This document shows positions 42,402-50,247 of a stretch of DNA of 64,000 nucleotides, one piece after another. Each line of letters opens with the position of its first letter. Within the stretch, counting starts at the first letter, position 1. The position numbers and the translations under genes were made by a program. The notes under the pieces are model-generated. The model was not told the DNA's origin, ran no database searches, and saw only the letters and a program-made list of their open reading frames with translations. Origin of the DNA: Actinomycetes bacterium (lineage in GTDB: Bacteria > Actinomycetota > Acidimicrobiia > Acidimicrobiales > Acidimicrobilacustridaceae). The DNA is taken from contig JAKOVH010000032.1 of assembly GCA_029782145.1 (NCBI GenBank), forward strand, positions 248,001 to 312,000, in the 5' to 3' direction.

Positions 42402-43180
42402 CGCCGGCCCTCGCGCAGGGCCAGGAGGCGGCGGCGGTGCTCGTCGCTGCGCATGGTGACGGCCTCGGCGGCGAACCCGGCCTGCACGGCGCCGGCGAGG
42501 GCCTGGGCGAGGTGCATGTTGGCGACCCGTTTGGTGCCCTCGAGCGCCTCGCGGGGCTGGGCGGCCAGGCGCCCGCCCAGCGCCCGGGCCTCGGCCAGCA
42601 GCTCGTCCGGCTCGGTGGTGCGGCTGGCCAGGCCCAGCTCGACCGCGGTGGCGGCGGGGATGCGGTCGCCGGTGAGCAGGTACTCCCGCGAGCGCAGGAT
42701 CGGGGTGAGCAGCGGCCAGAAGGCGGCCCCACCGTCGCCGGCCACCAACCCCACCGACACGTGCGGGTCGGCGAGGTAGGCGCGCTCGGAGATCAGCACC
42801 ACGTCGCAGAGGACCGCCACGCTGCAGCCGAGGCCCACCGCGGGGCCGTTCACCGCGGCGATCACCGGGAGCGGGAAGCGCAGCAGCTCCTCGATGATCT
42901 GGGCGCCTTCGCGCAGGCTTTCGTCGCGCGCCACGGGGTCGTCGAGGAACGTGGTGATCCAGTCGAGATCGCCGCCCGCGCTGAAGGCCCGCCCGGCGCC
43001 GGTGAGCACCACCACCCGCGCCTCTCGGTCGGCCGTGAGCTGGCGCCACACGTTGGCCAGGGCCCAGTGCAGCGGTCGGTTCACGGCGTTGAGCTGCTCG
43101 GGCCGGTTGATCGTGACGATGCGCAGCGGGCCCTCGGCGGCCACGGTGAGCTCGTCGGGCAGGTCGTAGGTCGTGCTCAC
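42398..43180 (-). CDS. Enoyl-CoA hydratase/isomerase (crotonase) family protein
   Basis: 260 residues, standard for crotonase-fold enzymes. The oxyanion-hole segments are TGAGRAFSAGGDLDWI (about 60-75) and AAVNGPAVGLGCSVAVLCDVVLI (about 105-127), followed by DPHVSVGLVAGDGGAAFWP, where the Gly-Asp pair replaces one canonical catalytic Glu, so it may be an isomerase, hydrolase or lyase. In the operon it sits between two acyl-CoA dehydrogenase pairs, the expected next step after desaturation. GTG at 43180 overlaps the upstream stop; a second GTG directly before it is possible. Confidence 0.9.
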   Translation of the reverse strand: MSTTYDLPDELTVAAEGPLRIVTINRPEQLNAVNRPLHWALANVWRQLTADREARVVVLTGAGRAFSAGGDLDWITTFLDDPVARDESLREGAQIIEELLRFPLPVIAAVNGPAVGLGCSVAVLCDVVLISERAYLADPHVSVGLVAGDGGAAFWPLLTPILRSREYLLTGDRIPAATAVELGLASRTTEPDELLAEARALGGRLAAQPREALEGTKRVANMHLAQALAGAVQAGFAAEAVTMRSDEHRRRLLALREGRR

Positions 43181-44124
43181 CACCCGGCTCCCGTGCCGTC
43201 GAAGAGCCCGGCGAGCGGGCGCCGGCCCAGCCGGCGGCTGAGCTCGTCGCGGGTGGCGGCCGCGCCGAGCGGCAGCCGGCGCAACGGCTGGCTGTAGCGC
43301 GACAGCCACGACAGGGCGGTCTCGTCGCAGAAGCCGATGGCGCCGTGCAGCTGGTGGCAGGTGCGGAACACGACCTCGGCTGCTTCGACGGCCGCCAGGC
43401 GCAGGGCGAGGGCGTCCTCGACGGCGTCGGGCCGCTGGCCCTCGATCGACCAGAGGGCGTACCCGGCCAGCTCCTCGACGCCGGCCCGCTCGACCTCGGC
43501 GTCGGTGAGCTGGAACTGCACCCCCTGGAACCGCGAGAGCGGCTGGCCGAACTGGTGGCGCTCGACGACGTAGGCCCGGGTGAGCTCCATGGCCCGGTCG
43601 AGCATGCCGAGCAGGGTCCAGCAACCGAGCACGAGGCCGAGCGCCACCGCCGCCGGCGACCCGCCCTCGTCGAGCGGCTCGAGGTCGAGGCCGGTGACGA
43701 AGGCGGCCTTGCGCGCCGGGACGGACAGGGGCCGAGGCGTCGCCATGCCGCACCGCCCGTCGAGGTCGATCGTCGCCCACCGCAGGTCGAGGCCGGCCAG
43801 CGGTGCCTCGGGGGCCGGCCCGGCCACGACGACCAGCCCGTCGACGTGCAGGTCGCCGGGTCGGCTCAGGCGCTCGGCCACCGGGTACGGCACCGCCCAA
43901 CGGCCCGCGGCCCGGCACAGGGCGGCCGCCGCCTCGAGCTCGTCGTCGCTGCCGAGGGGGTCGAGGTCCCACGCGCCGAGCTCGCCGAGCACGGCGGCGG
44001 CGTCGCCCCGTCGCGCCGGGTCGGCCTCGGCGCGTTGGACCAGCGCGTCGCCGCCGGCGGCCTCGATGGCCCGCTCGGCGGTGCGGCCGTACTCCTGCGC
44101 CTCGTCGGTGAGGTCGATGTTCAC
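43177..44124 (-). CDS. Acyl-CoA dehydrogenase, beta-type subunit (short)
   Basis: 315 residues, shorter than a standalone enzyme (about 380-400). RHQFGQPLSRFQGVQFQLTDAEVERAGVE and CHQLHGAIGFCDETALSWLSRYSQPLRRL belong to the C-terminal half; the N-terminal half is divergent (LDLRWATIDLDG) and has no EPxAGSD motif. It is paired with the upstream gene that carries EPDAGSD, the second such pair in this operon. GTG at 44124 overlaps the upstream stop (GTGA). Confidence 0.85.
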   Translation of the reverse strand: MNIDLTDEAQEYGRTAERAIEAAGGDALVQRAEADPARRGDAAAVLGELGAWDLDPLGSDDELEAAAALCRAAGRWAVPYPVAERLSRPGDLHVDGLVVVAGPAPEAPLAGLDLRWATIDLDGRCGMATPRPLSVPARKAAFVTGLDLEPLDEGGSPAAVALGLVLGCWTLLGMLDRAMELTRAYVVERHQFGQPLSRFQGVQFQLTDAEVERAGVEELAGYALWSIEGQRPDAVEDALALRLAAVEAAEVVFRTCHQLHGAIGFCDETALSWLSRYSQPLRRLPLGAAATRDELSRRLGRRPLAGLFDGTGAGW

Positions 44125-45269
44125 GACGCCGCCAGCAGGGAACGAGCCATGAGGATCCGCTGCATCTCGATGCTGCCCGACGACACGGTGGCGGCCACGG
44201 CGTAGCGGTGGTGGTCCTCGACCGCCCGCCGGAAGCGCCGGCCGTCGTCGCTGCTGAGGGCGGCCGCCCCCACGATGTCCATGAGCACCTCGGCGCTCTC
44301 CTGGTCGAGGCGGGTGACGGCGATGCGGTAGGCCGCCGCGTCGGTGGGGCGCACCTGGCCGGTGCTCTGCAGGGCCACCACGCGGTAGGCGAGCAGGCGG
44401 GCCCGGCGGCAGTGGGTGAGCATGCGCGCCCACCGGCCCCGCAGCTCCTCGGGGAGGGCGTCCCACTGCTCGCCGAGGGCGATGGGCGCCCACTGCAGCA
44501 GCCGGTCGACGCGGGCGTAGCGGGCGATGCCGACCCGCTCGAACGACAGCACCTCCTGCACCACCCGCCAGCCGTCGCCGACCTCGCCGAGGACGTCGGC
44601 GTCGGTGGCCCGCACGTCGTCGAAGAAGACCTCGTTGAGGTGGTGCGGGCCCATCATGCAGGCGATGGGCCGGACCTCGATGCCCGGAGTGTCCATGGGC
44701 AACAGGAAGATGGTGAGGCCGTGCTGCTTGCGCTCGGCCTTCGAGGTGCGGGCGAGCAGGAAGCACCACTGGGCCATGGTGGCGTAGGACGTCCAGATCT
44801 TCTGGCCGGAGATCCGCCACTCGTCGCCGTCGCGGCGGGCCGAGGTCTGCAGCGACGCGAGGTCGGAGCCCGCGTCGGGCTCGCTGAAGCCCTGGCACCA
44901 GATCACCTCGCCCCGGGCGATCGGCGGCAGGTGGCGGCGCTGCTGGTCGGGTGTGCCGTGGCGCATGATCGTGGGGCCGACCCAGTTGACGCCCATGTAC
45001 TGGGCGCCCCTCGGCTCGTGGAATGCCCACATCTCCTCGCGCACCGCGGTCTGGGCCCACGGTGATGCGCCCCGCCCGCCGAACTCCTCGGGCCACGCCG
45101 CGCACAGCAGGCCCTGCTCGGCCAGCACCCGGCAGAAGCGCTGCGCCACCTCGAGGTCGGCCGGGTCGTCGGTGAAGGCGCCGAGGAAGTCCGGGGGCAC
45201 GTGGTCGGCGACGAGCCGGCGCAGCTCGGTGCGCAGCTGCGCCACGTCGTCCCCCAGGTCGTGCTCCAT
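44121..45269 (-). CDS. Acyl-CoA dehydrogenase, alpha-type subunit
   Basis: 382 residues. VIWCQGFSEPDAGSDLASLQTSARRDGDEWRISGQKIWTSYATMAQWC is the flavin/substrate signature; the start LGDDVAQLRTELRRLVADHVP and the end VSSGSIEMQRILMARSLL are typical of FadE subunits. It lacks the RQFG segment carried by the next gene. ATG at 45269 with GGGAGGGG eight bases upstream makes it the leader of the operon 45269-40093, in which all four later genes start with GTGA overlaps. Confidence 0.9.
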   Translation of the reverse strand: MEHDLGDDVAQLRTELRRLVADHVPPDFLGAFTDDPADLEVAQRFCRVLAEQGLLCAAWPEEFGGRGASPWAQTAVREEMWAFHEPRGAQYMGVNWVGPTIMRHGTPDQQRRHLPPIARGEVIWCQGFSEPDAGSDLASLQTSARRDGDEWRISGQKIWTSYATMAQWCFLLARTSKAERKQHGLTIFLLPMDTPGIEVRPIACMMGPHHLNEVFFDDVRATDADVLGEVGDGWRVVQEVLSFERVGIARYARVDRLLQWAPIALGEQWDALPEELRGRWARMLTHCRRARLLAYRVVALQSTGQVRPTDAAAYRIAVTRLDQESAEVLMDIVGAAALSSDDGRRFRRAVEDHHRYAVAATVSSGSIEMQRILMARSLLAAS

Positions 45270-45409
45270 CGCCCCTCCCGTACCCCTCCGGTCACCCCAG
45301 CCGGGGCCCTCGACCTCTCATCCTGCCAAGCGCGGCGGGGTGGCGCGGACGCCGGGCTGCGGACGGCGCTGCGACGGGCCGGCCCACGGCCGGCGCTCGG
45401 AGCCGCCCC

Positions 45410-45655
45410 TCAGCGACCGGAGGTGGTGGGGGCAGAGCGTTCGAGCAGCTGGTGGAGGGGGCAGGCGGCGACGACGTCGTCCTCGGTGGGCACCCAGGAC
45501 AGCGGACCGAGCACCGCGGACACCCGCATGGCGACCAGCAGGCTGCCCCCGACCCCCACACCGCACAGGGGGCAGCGGGTCCACGCCCGGTGCATGTCGT
45601 CACCCGGCGAGGCGAAGAGCCGTTCCATGAACCGGCGAACCATCCCGTGCCCCAT
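45410..45655 (-). CDS. Small hypothetical protein with CxxC motif
   Basis: An 81-residue frame with a reasonable amino-acid composition. TRCPLCGVGVGG and AACPLHQLLE give Cys-Cys and Cys-His pairs that could bind zinc, with a central VSAVLGPLSWVPTEDD segment. I do not recognise a family. It lies between the acyl-CoA dehydrogenase operon and the exporter genes, 140 bases before the former. Initiation could be at the first ATG (45655) or the ATG four codons later. It could also be a chance frame. Confidence 0.45.
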   Translation of the reverse strand: MGHGMVRRFMERLFASPGDDMHRAWTRCPLCGVGVGGSLLVAMRVSAVLGPLSWVPTEDDVVAACPLHQLLERSAPTTSGR

Positions 45656-45735
45656 GGGGCCGGCACGGTAGCCGAGGCGCGCCTCGCTGTGCCAGTCGTC
45701 ACACCTGACGGACGGAGGCGACCGGGCCCCGGCGG

Positions 45736-47619
45736 TCAGGCCACCTCGGTGGCGGGGGCGGCGAACTGGGCGTTGTACAGGCGGGCGTAGGCACCGCCCC
45801 GCTCGAGCAGCTCGTCGTGGTCGCCCTGCTCGACGATCTGGCCGTCCTCCATCACCAAGATGACGTGGGCGTCACGGATGGTGGAGAGGCGGTGGGCGAT
45901 GACGAAGCTCGTGCGGTTCTGGCGCAGGGCGTTCATCGCCTCCTGGATGAGCACCTCGGTGCGGGTGTCGACCGAGCTGGTGGCCTCGTCGAGGATGAGG
46001 ATGGCGGGATCGGCGAGGAACGCCCGGGCGATGGTGAGCAGCTGCATCTCACCGGCGCTGACCGTGCCGTGCTCGTCGTCGAGGATGGTGTCGTAGCCGT
46101 CGGGAAGCGACCGCACGAAGCGGTCGACGTAGGTGGCCCGGGCCGCCTGGAGCAGCTCCTCGTCGCTCGCCGCCGGGTTGCCGTAGGCGATGTTCTCGCG
46201 GATCGTGCCGCCGAACAGCCAGGTGTCCTGGAGCACCATCCCCATCATGGAGCGCAGGTCGGCGCGCGCCATGGTGCGGATGTCGCGCCCGTCGACGGTG
46301 ATGCGGCCGTCGTCGACGTCGTAGAAGCGCATGAGCAGGTTCACCAGGGTGGTCTTGCCGGCGCCCGTCGGCCCGACGATGGCCACCGTCCTGCCCGGCT
46401 CGGCCACGAACGAGAGGTGCTGGATGAGGTCGCGGTCCTCCGAGTACGAGAACGAGACGTCCTCGAAGGCGACCCGGCCCCGGGTCGGCCCCTCGACGGG
46501 TGCGGCGTCGGCGTCGCTGACCTCGACCGGCGCGTCGAGCAGGTCGAACACCCGCTCGGCGGAGGCGATGCTCGACTGGAAGACGTTGAACATCGACGCC
46601 ACCTGGGTGAGGGGCATCTGCATCTGGCGTGAGTACTGGATGAAGGCCTGGATGTCGCCGATGCTCATCTGGCCGTTGGCGACCCGCAGGCCGCCGACCA
46701 CGGCCACGATGATGAAGTTCAGGTTGCCGAGGAACATCATCAGCGGCTGCATTGCCCCGGAGATGAACTGCGCCCAGGCGCTGGCCTCGAACAGCTCGCC
46801 GTTGGTGTCTCGGAAGCGGGCCTCGACCTCCTTCTGGCGGCCGAAGGCCTTCACGATGGCGTGGCCGGTGATCGACTCCTCCACCAGCGCGTTGAGCTCG
46901 CCGGTGTGGCGCCACTGGGCCCCGAAGCGCTTGCGGGAGCGAGCGGCGATCACCCGGGTGAGGCCGAGCGACAGCGGGATGATCACCACCGACACCAGGG
47001 CCAGCACCGGCGAGATGGTGAACATCATGATCACCACGCCGACGATGCTGAGCACCGAGGTGAGCATCTGGCTCAGCGTCTGCTGCAGGCCCTGGGCCAT
47101 GTTGTCGATGTCGTTGGTGACCCGGCTCAGCAGGTCGCCGCGAGCCTGGCGGTCGACGTAGGACAGCGGCAGGTGGTTGAGCTTGTCCTCGACCTCGCTG
47201 CGCAGGCGCGACATCGCCCCTTGCACGATGCCGGCCAGCAACCACGCCTGGAAGTAGGTCAAGGCCGCCGCGCCGGCGTAGAGCAGCACGGCCAGGCCGA
47301 GGGTGAGGTGCAGGGCGGTGAAGTCGATGCCGCCACCGCGCAGGCCCCGCACGATCACGTCGGTGGCATGGCCCAGCACCTTGGGACCGACCACCTGCAT
47401 CGCCACCGCGATCACCGCGAGGATCACGACCCCCGACACGTGGAGCCGCTGCTGGCGCAGCCGGGCGAAGGTGCGGCGCACGGCGTGGCCGAAGTCGCGC
47501 GACTGCTCGCCCGGGATGTTCATGGTGCGCGGCATCGCCGCCGCCGGCGGCCGCACGCCGGCGGCGAGCTCGTCGGTGTCGTCGGCGCTGCCGGGACGTT
47601 CCGTCGTGGTGTCGCTCAC
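45736..47619 (-). CDS. ABC exporter half-transporter, catalytically complete Walker site
   Basis: 627 residues: a ~60-residue cytoplasmic extension, six membrane helices (about 65-350) and an ATPase domain (about 370-600). Walker A GPTGAGKTT, Walker B ILILDEATSSVD with the catalytic Glu, and H-loop IAHRLSTI are canonical, but the signature is VSAGEMQLL where LSGGQ is usual. Its partner has the opposite pattern, so together they form one active and one degenerate ATP site, as in heterodimeric exporters of the TM287/288 and LmrCD type. Likely exports drugs or lipids. GTG at 47619 overlaps the partner's stop. Confidence 0.92.
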   Translation of the reverse strand: MSDTTTERPGSADDTDELAAGVRPPAAAMPRTMNIPGEQSRDFGHAVRRTFARLRQQRLHVSGVVILAVIAVAMQVVGPKVLGHATDVIVRGLRGGGIDFTALHLTLGLAVLLYAGAAALTYFQAWLLAGIVQGAMSRLRSEVEDKLNHLPLSYVDRQARGDLLSRVTNDIDNMAQGLQQTLSQMLTSVLSIVGVVIMMFTISPVLALVSVVIIPLSLGLTRVIAARSRKRFGAQWRHTGELNALVEESITGHAIVKAFGRQKEVEARFRDTNGELFEASAWAQFISGAMQPLMMFLGNLNFIIVAVVGGLRVANGQMSIGDIQAFIQYSRQMQMPLTQVASMFNVFQSSIASAERVFDLLDAPVEVSDADAAPVEGPTRGRVAFEDVSFSYSEDRDLIQHLSFVAEPGRTVAIVGPTGAGKTTLVNLLMRFYDVDDGRITVDGRDIRTMARADLRSMMGMVLQDTWLFGGTIRENIAYGNPAASDEELLQAARATYVDRFVRSLPDGYDTILDDEHGTVSAGEMQLLTIARAFLADPAILILDEATSSVDTRTEVLIQEAMNALRQNRTSFVIAHRLSTIRDAHVILVMEDGQIVEQGDHDELLERGGAYARLYNAQFAAPATEVA

Positions 47620-49346
47620 GCCGCCTCCTGCTGCTTGGTCTGCGAGGCCACGATCTCGGCGTAGGTCGGGCACGTCTCGAGCAGCTCCTGGTGGGTGCCG
47701 AGCCCGACGCTGCGGCCGTCCTCGAGCACGAGGATCTGGTCGGCGCCGATGATCGTGGAGACGCGCTGGGCGACGACCACGACCGTGCAGTCGACGGTCC
47801 ACGGCACGAGCGCCGCCCGGAGGCGGGCGTCGGTGGCCAGGTCGAGGGCCGAGAAGGAGTCGTCGAACACGTAGATCTCGGGGCGTCGCACCAGGGCCCG
47901 GGCGATGGAGAGCCGTTGGCGCTGCCCGCCGGACACGTTCGAGCCGCCCTGGGCGATGCGGGCGTCGAGCCCGCCCATGGCCTTCACGAAGTCGGCGGCC
48001 TGGGCCACCTCGAGCGCGGCCCACATCTCGTCGTCGGTGGCGTCCGGCTTGCCGTAGCGCAGGTTGCTGGCCACGGTGCCGGTGAACAGGTAGGGCTTCT
48101 GGGGCACCAGGCCGACCCGGTCCCACAGCGCCTCGGGCTCGAGCTGGCGCACGTCGACCCCGTCGACGAGCACGGCGCCGGAGGTCACGTCGAACAGCCT
48201 CGGCACCAGGTTGACCAGCGTGCTCTTGCCCGAGCCGGTGCTGCCGATGATGGCGGTCATCTGGCCCGGGCGCGACACGAACGAGATGTCGTCGAGCACG
48301 GGGGCCTCGGCGCCGGGGTAGCCGAACCCGACGTCGCGCAGCTCGAGGGTGCCGCGGCCGGCCAGCTCCGAGACGGGGTGCTCGGCGGTGTGGACGCTGG
48401 TCTCGGTGTCGAGGACCTCGGCGATGCGGTCGGCGCTGACCGAGGCCCGGGGGGCGAGCATCGCCACGAAGGTCGCCATCATGATCGACATGAGGATGAT
48501 GGTGAAGTAGCTGATGAAGGCGATCATCGCTCCGATGGTCATGTCGCCGTTCTGGATGCGGTAGGCGCCGAACCAGATCACCAGCACGGTCGAGCAGTTC
48601 ACGACGAACATCACCGCCGGGAACATGAGGGCCATCAACCGACCGGCCCGCAGCGACACGTCGGTGAGCTTGGTGTTCTCGTCCTCGAAGCGCTCGGTCT
48701 CGAGCGGCTCGCGCACGAACGCCCGCACCACCCGCATGCCGATGATCTGCTCGCGCAGCACCCGGTTGACGCCGTCGATCCGCTCCTGCATGAGCCGGAA
48801 CGCCGGGATCATCCGGGTGATGATCAGCGTCAGGACGACGGCCAGGGCGGGCAGGCTCACGAGCAGCAGGGCCGACAGGCCGACGTCCTCGCGCAGGGCC
48901 ATGATGATCCCGCCGATGGCGGTGATGGGCGCGGTGATGGCCACGGTGCAGGTCATGACGGCGAGGATCTGCACCTGCTGCACGTCGTTGGTGATGCGGG
49001 TGATGAGCGACGGGGCGCCGAGCTGGTTGACCTCGCGCTGGGAGAACGAGGTGACCCGGTGGAACAGGTCGCTGCGCACGTCGCGGCCGAAGCCCATGGC
49101 CGCTCGTGACGCCACGTAGTAGGCGGAGACGGCGAAGAGCATCTGGGCCAGGGCGACGGCGAGCATCACCCCGCCCATGCGCCAGATGTAGCCGCTGTTG
49201 CCGGTGATCACGCCGTTGTCGATGATCTGGGCGTTGAGGGCGGGCAGCAGCAGCGAGCAGCCGGCCTGCACGATCTGGAAGCACAGGAGGGCGACCAGCA
49301 GGCCGCGGTAGCGCAGCAGGTAGCCGCGCAGGAGCTGGATCAGCAC
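47616..49346 (-). CDS. ABC exporter half-transporter, degenerate Walker site
   Basis: 576 residues: six membrane helices (about 15-310) and an ATPase domain. Walker A GSTGSGKST and signature NVSGGQRQR are canonical, but Walker B reads IYVFDDSFSALD (catalytic Glu replaced by Asp) and the switch histidine is replaced by Gln in VVVAQRVSTI. It therefore supplies the signature to its partner's active site while its own Walker side forms the non-hydrolysing site. The GTG at 49346 has GGGAGCGG upstream and overlaps the end of a 21-codon leader. Operon with the TetR regulator; a multidrug or self-resistance role is inferred. Confidence 0.92.
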   Translation of the reverse strand: MLIQLLRGYLLRYRGLLVALLCFQIVQAGCSLLLPALNAQIIDNGVITGNSGYIWRMGGVMLAVALAQMLFAVSAYYVASRAAMGFGRDVRSDLFHRVTSFSQREVNQLGAPSLITRITNDVQQVQILAVMTCTVAITAPITAIGGIIMALREDVGLSALLLVSLPALAVVLTLIITRMIPAFRLMQERIDGVNRVLREQIIGMRVVRAFVREPLETERFEDENTKLTDVSLRAGRLMALMFPAVMFVVNCSTVLVIWFGAYRIQNGDMTIGAMIAFISYFTIILMSIMMATFVAMLAPRASVSADRIAEVLDTETSVHTAEHPVSELAGRGTLELRDVGFGYPGAEAPVLDDISFVSRPGQMTAIIGSTGSGKSTLVNLVPRLFDVTSGAVLVDGVDVRQLEPEALWDRVGLVPQKPYLFTGTVASNLRYGKPDATDDEMWAALEVAQAADFVKAMGGLDARIAQGGSNVSGGQRQRLSIARALVRRPEIYVFDDSFSALDLATDARLRAALVPWTVDCTVVVVAQRVSTIIGADQILVLEDGRSVGLGTHQELLETCPTYAEIVASQTKQQEAA

Positions 49347-49405
49347 GGCCGCTCCCGGCGGGTCTGGGTGTCGGTCGCCGGTCGGGCGCGGTCGACGGTG
49401 GTCAT
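49340..49405 (-). CDS. Possible 21-residue coupling (leader) ORF between tetR and the exporter
   Basis: ATG at 49405 overlaps the TetR stop (ATGA) and has a good GGAGGAA nine bases upstream. It reads MTTVDRARPATDTQTRRERPC and ends at a TGA (49342-49340) that lies within the first five bases of the exporter gene (GTGCTGA). A ribosome leaving TetR could pass through this peptide to the exporter start. The peptide sequence itself has no recognised function, and a past frameshift of an exporter N-terminus is the alternative. Confidence 0.5.
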   Translation of the reverse strand: MTTVDRARPATDTQTRRERPC

Positions 49406-50037
49406 CGGGGGTTCCTCCGGGAGGGACGGCGGATGCCGTCGAGCAGCAGCGACACGAGCTCCTCGGGCGGGACGGGCCCGTCGGGCTCGAAGCCGGGGTT
49501 GCTCGTGGCGATGGCGAGCGAGCGCAGGCGCCGGGCGGCGGTGCCGGGGTCGACCCGCAGGCGGGCGGCGTGGGGCTCGAACAGGGCGCTCAGGGCGTGC
49601 AGGTCGGGGCGGTGGTGCCGGCCGGGGCGGACCACGCCGGTGTCGCGGGCGACGGGCAGGAGCCGCCAGATCGACGAGAAGCGCTGCTGCATGAGGCGGG
49701 TGGCCTCCACGAGCTGGGCGTCGAGGGGCTGGTTGCGGTCGATGGACTCGATGGCCGCCTGCACGGGCGAGTCGTCGAAGGCCGCCTCCACCGCGGCTCG
49801 CAGCACGGCCGGCTTGTCGGGGAAGACCCGGAAGATCGTGCCCTCGGCCACGCCGGCGGCTTCGGCGATCTGGCGGGTGCTCACCGCCTCACCGTGCTCG
49901 AGCAGCAGCGGCACCGTGGCGGCCACGATGGCGGCCCGCCGCTCGTCGGGCGGCATGGCGGCGGCCCGGCGGGAGCGGGGCGCGGTGTCGGCCGCGGGCG
50001 CGCGGGGCTCGGGTTCGGCGGTCAGCGGCGGGGGCAC
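49402..50037 (-). CDS. TetR-family transcriptional regulator
   Basis: 211 residues. A Pro/Ala/Arg leader (1-30) precedes the helix-turn-helix AIVAATVPLLLEHGEAVSTRQIAEAAGVAEGTIFRVFPDKPAVLRAAVEAAF (about 35-85), typical of TetR repressors; the C-terminal ligand domain is divergent, as usual. The ATG at 50037 is only 20 bases from the palindrome TGAGTGA-N4-TCACTCA, and the regulator is co-directional with the exporter pair through a leader ORF. It very likely represses its own operon and is relieved by an exporter substrate. A later Met (about residue 28) would drop the leader. Confidence 0.88.
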   Translation of the reverse strand: MPPPLTAEPEPRAPAADTAPRSRRAAAMPPDERRAAIVAATVPLLLEHGEAVSTRQIAEAAGVAEGTIFRVFPDKPAVLRAAVEAAFDDSPVQAAIESIDRNQPLDAQLVEATRLMQQRFSSIWRLLPVARDTGVVRPGRHHRPDLHALSALFEPHAARLRVDPGTAARRLRSLAIATSNPGFEPDGPVPPEELVSLLLDGIRRPSRRNPR

Positions 50038-50056
50038 CCGGCGAGCCTACCAGCTG

Positions 50057-50074
50057 TGAGTGAGAACTCACTCA
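50057..50074 (-). promoter_or_regulatory. TetR operator
   Basis: TGAGTGA (50057-50063) and its complement TCACTCA (50068-50074) with a GAAC spacer make a clean 18-bp palindrome of typical TetR geometry, 20-37 bases before the TetR start. Its AT-richer content contrasts with the neighbourhood. Confidence 0.8.
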
Positions 50075-50100
50075 GTCACGTCGGCGTACGCCGACGTGAC
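50075..50100. promoter_or_regulatory. Perfect 26-bp palindrome adjacent to the TetR operator
   Basis: The 13 bases GTCACGTCGGCGT at 50075-50087 are followed without spacer by their exact reverse complement to 50100, centred on GTAC. It directly abuts the TetR operator. It may be a second repressor site or a cruciform-forming promoter element for the divergent SDR gene. Confidence 0.75.
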
Positions 50101-50144
50101 CCGACCCACCACCACGTACCCACCCCGGGACGCCCCACCGCTCT

Positions 50145-50198
50145 CCGTTCTTGTGCCCGGATCGGTCCCCCCAGGGACCGATCCGGGCACAAGAACGG
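50145..50198. repeat. Palindromic element, copy F: perfect 25-bp stem in a divergent region
   Basis: The left arm CCGTTCTTGTGCCCGGATCG... (50145-50169) pairs at all 25 positions with 50174-50198 around loop CCCA; the core from GTTCTT to AAGAAC is 50 bases. It lies between TetR and SDR genes that are transcribed away from each other, so it follows no gene end. Compared with copy E, one arm base changes T to G and the opposite arm changes A to C, keeping the pair. Confidence 0.92.
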
Positions 50199-50247
50199 TG
50201 GTGGGGCGTGGTTGACTCACGTCGCTCACGCGCGAGGGAGGGACGGG

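Noticed and set aside
45318..45584. 88-codon minus-strand frame overlapping the small CxxC protein
   Set aside because: Arg/Pro/Ala-rich with no motif; the competing frame at 45410-45655 has more natural composition.
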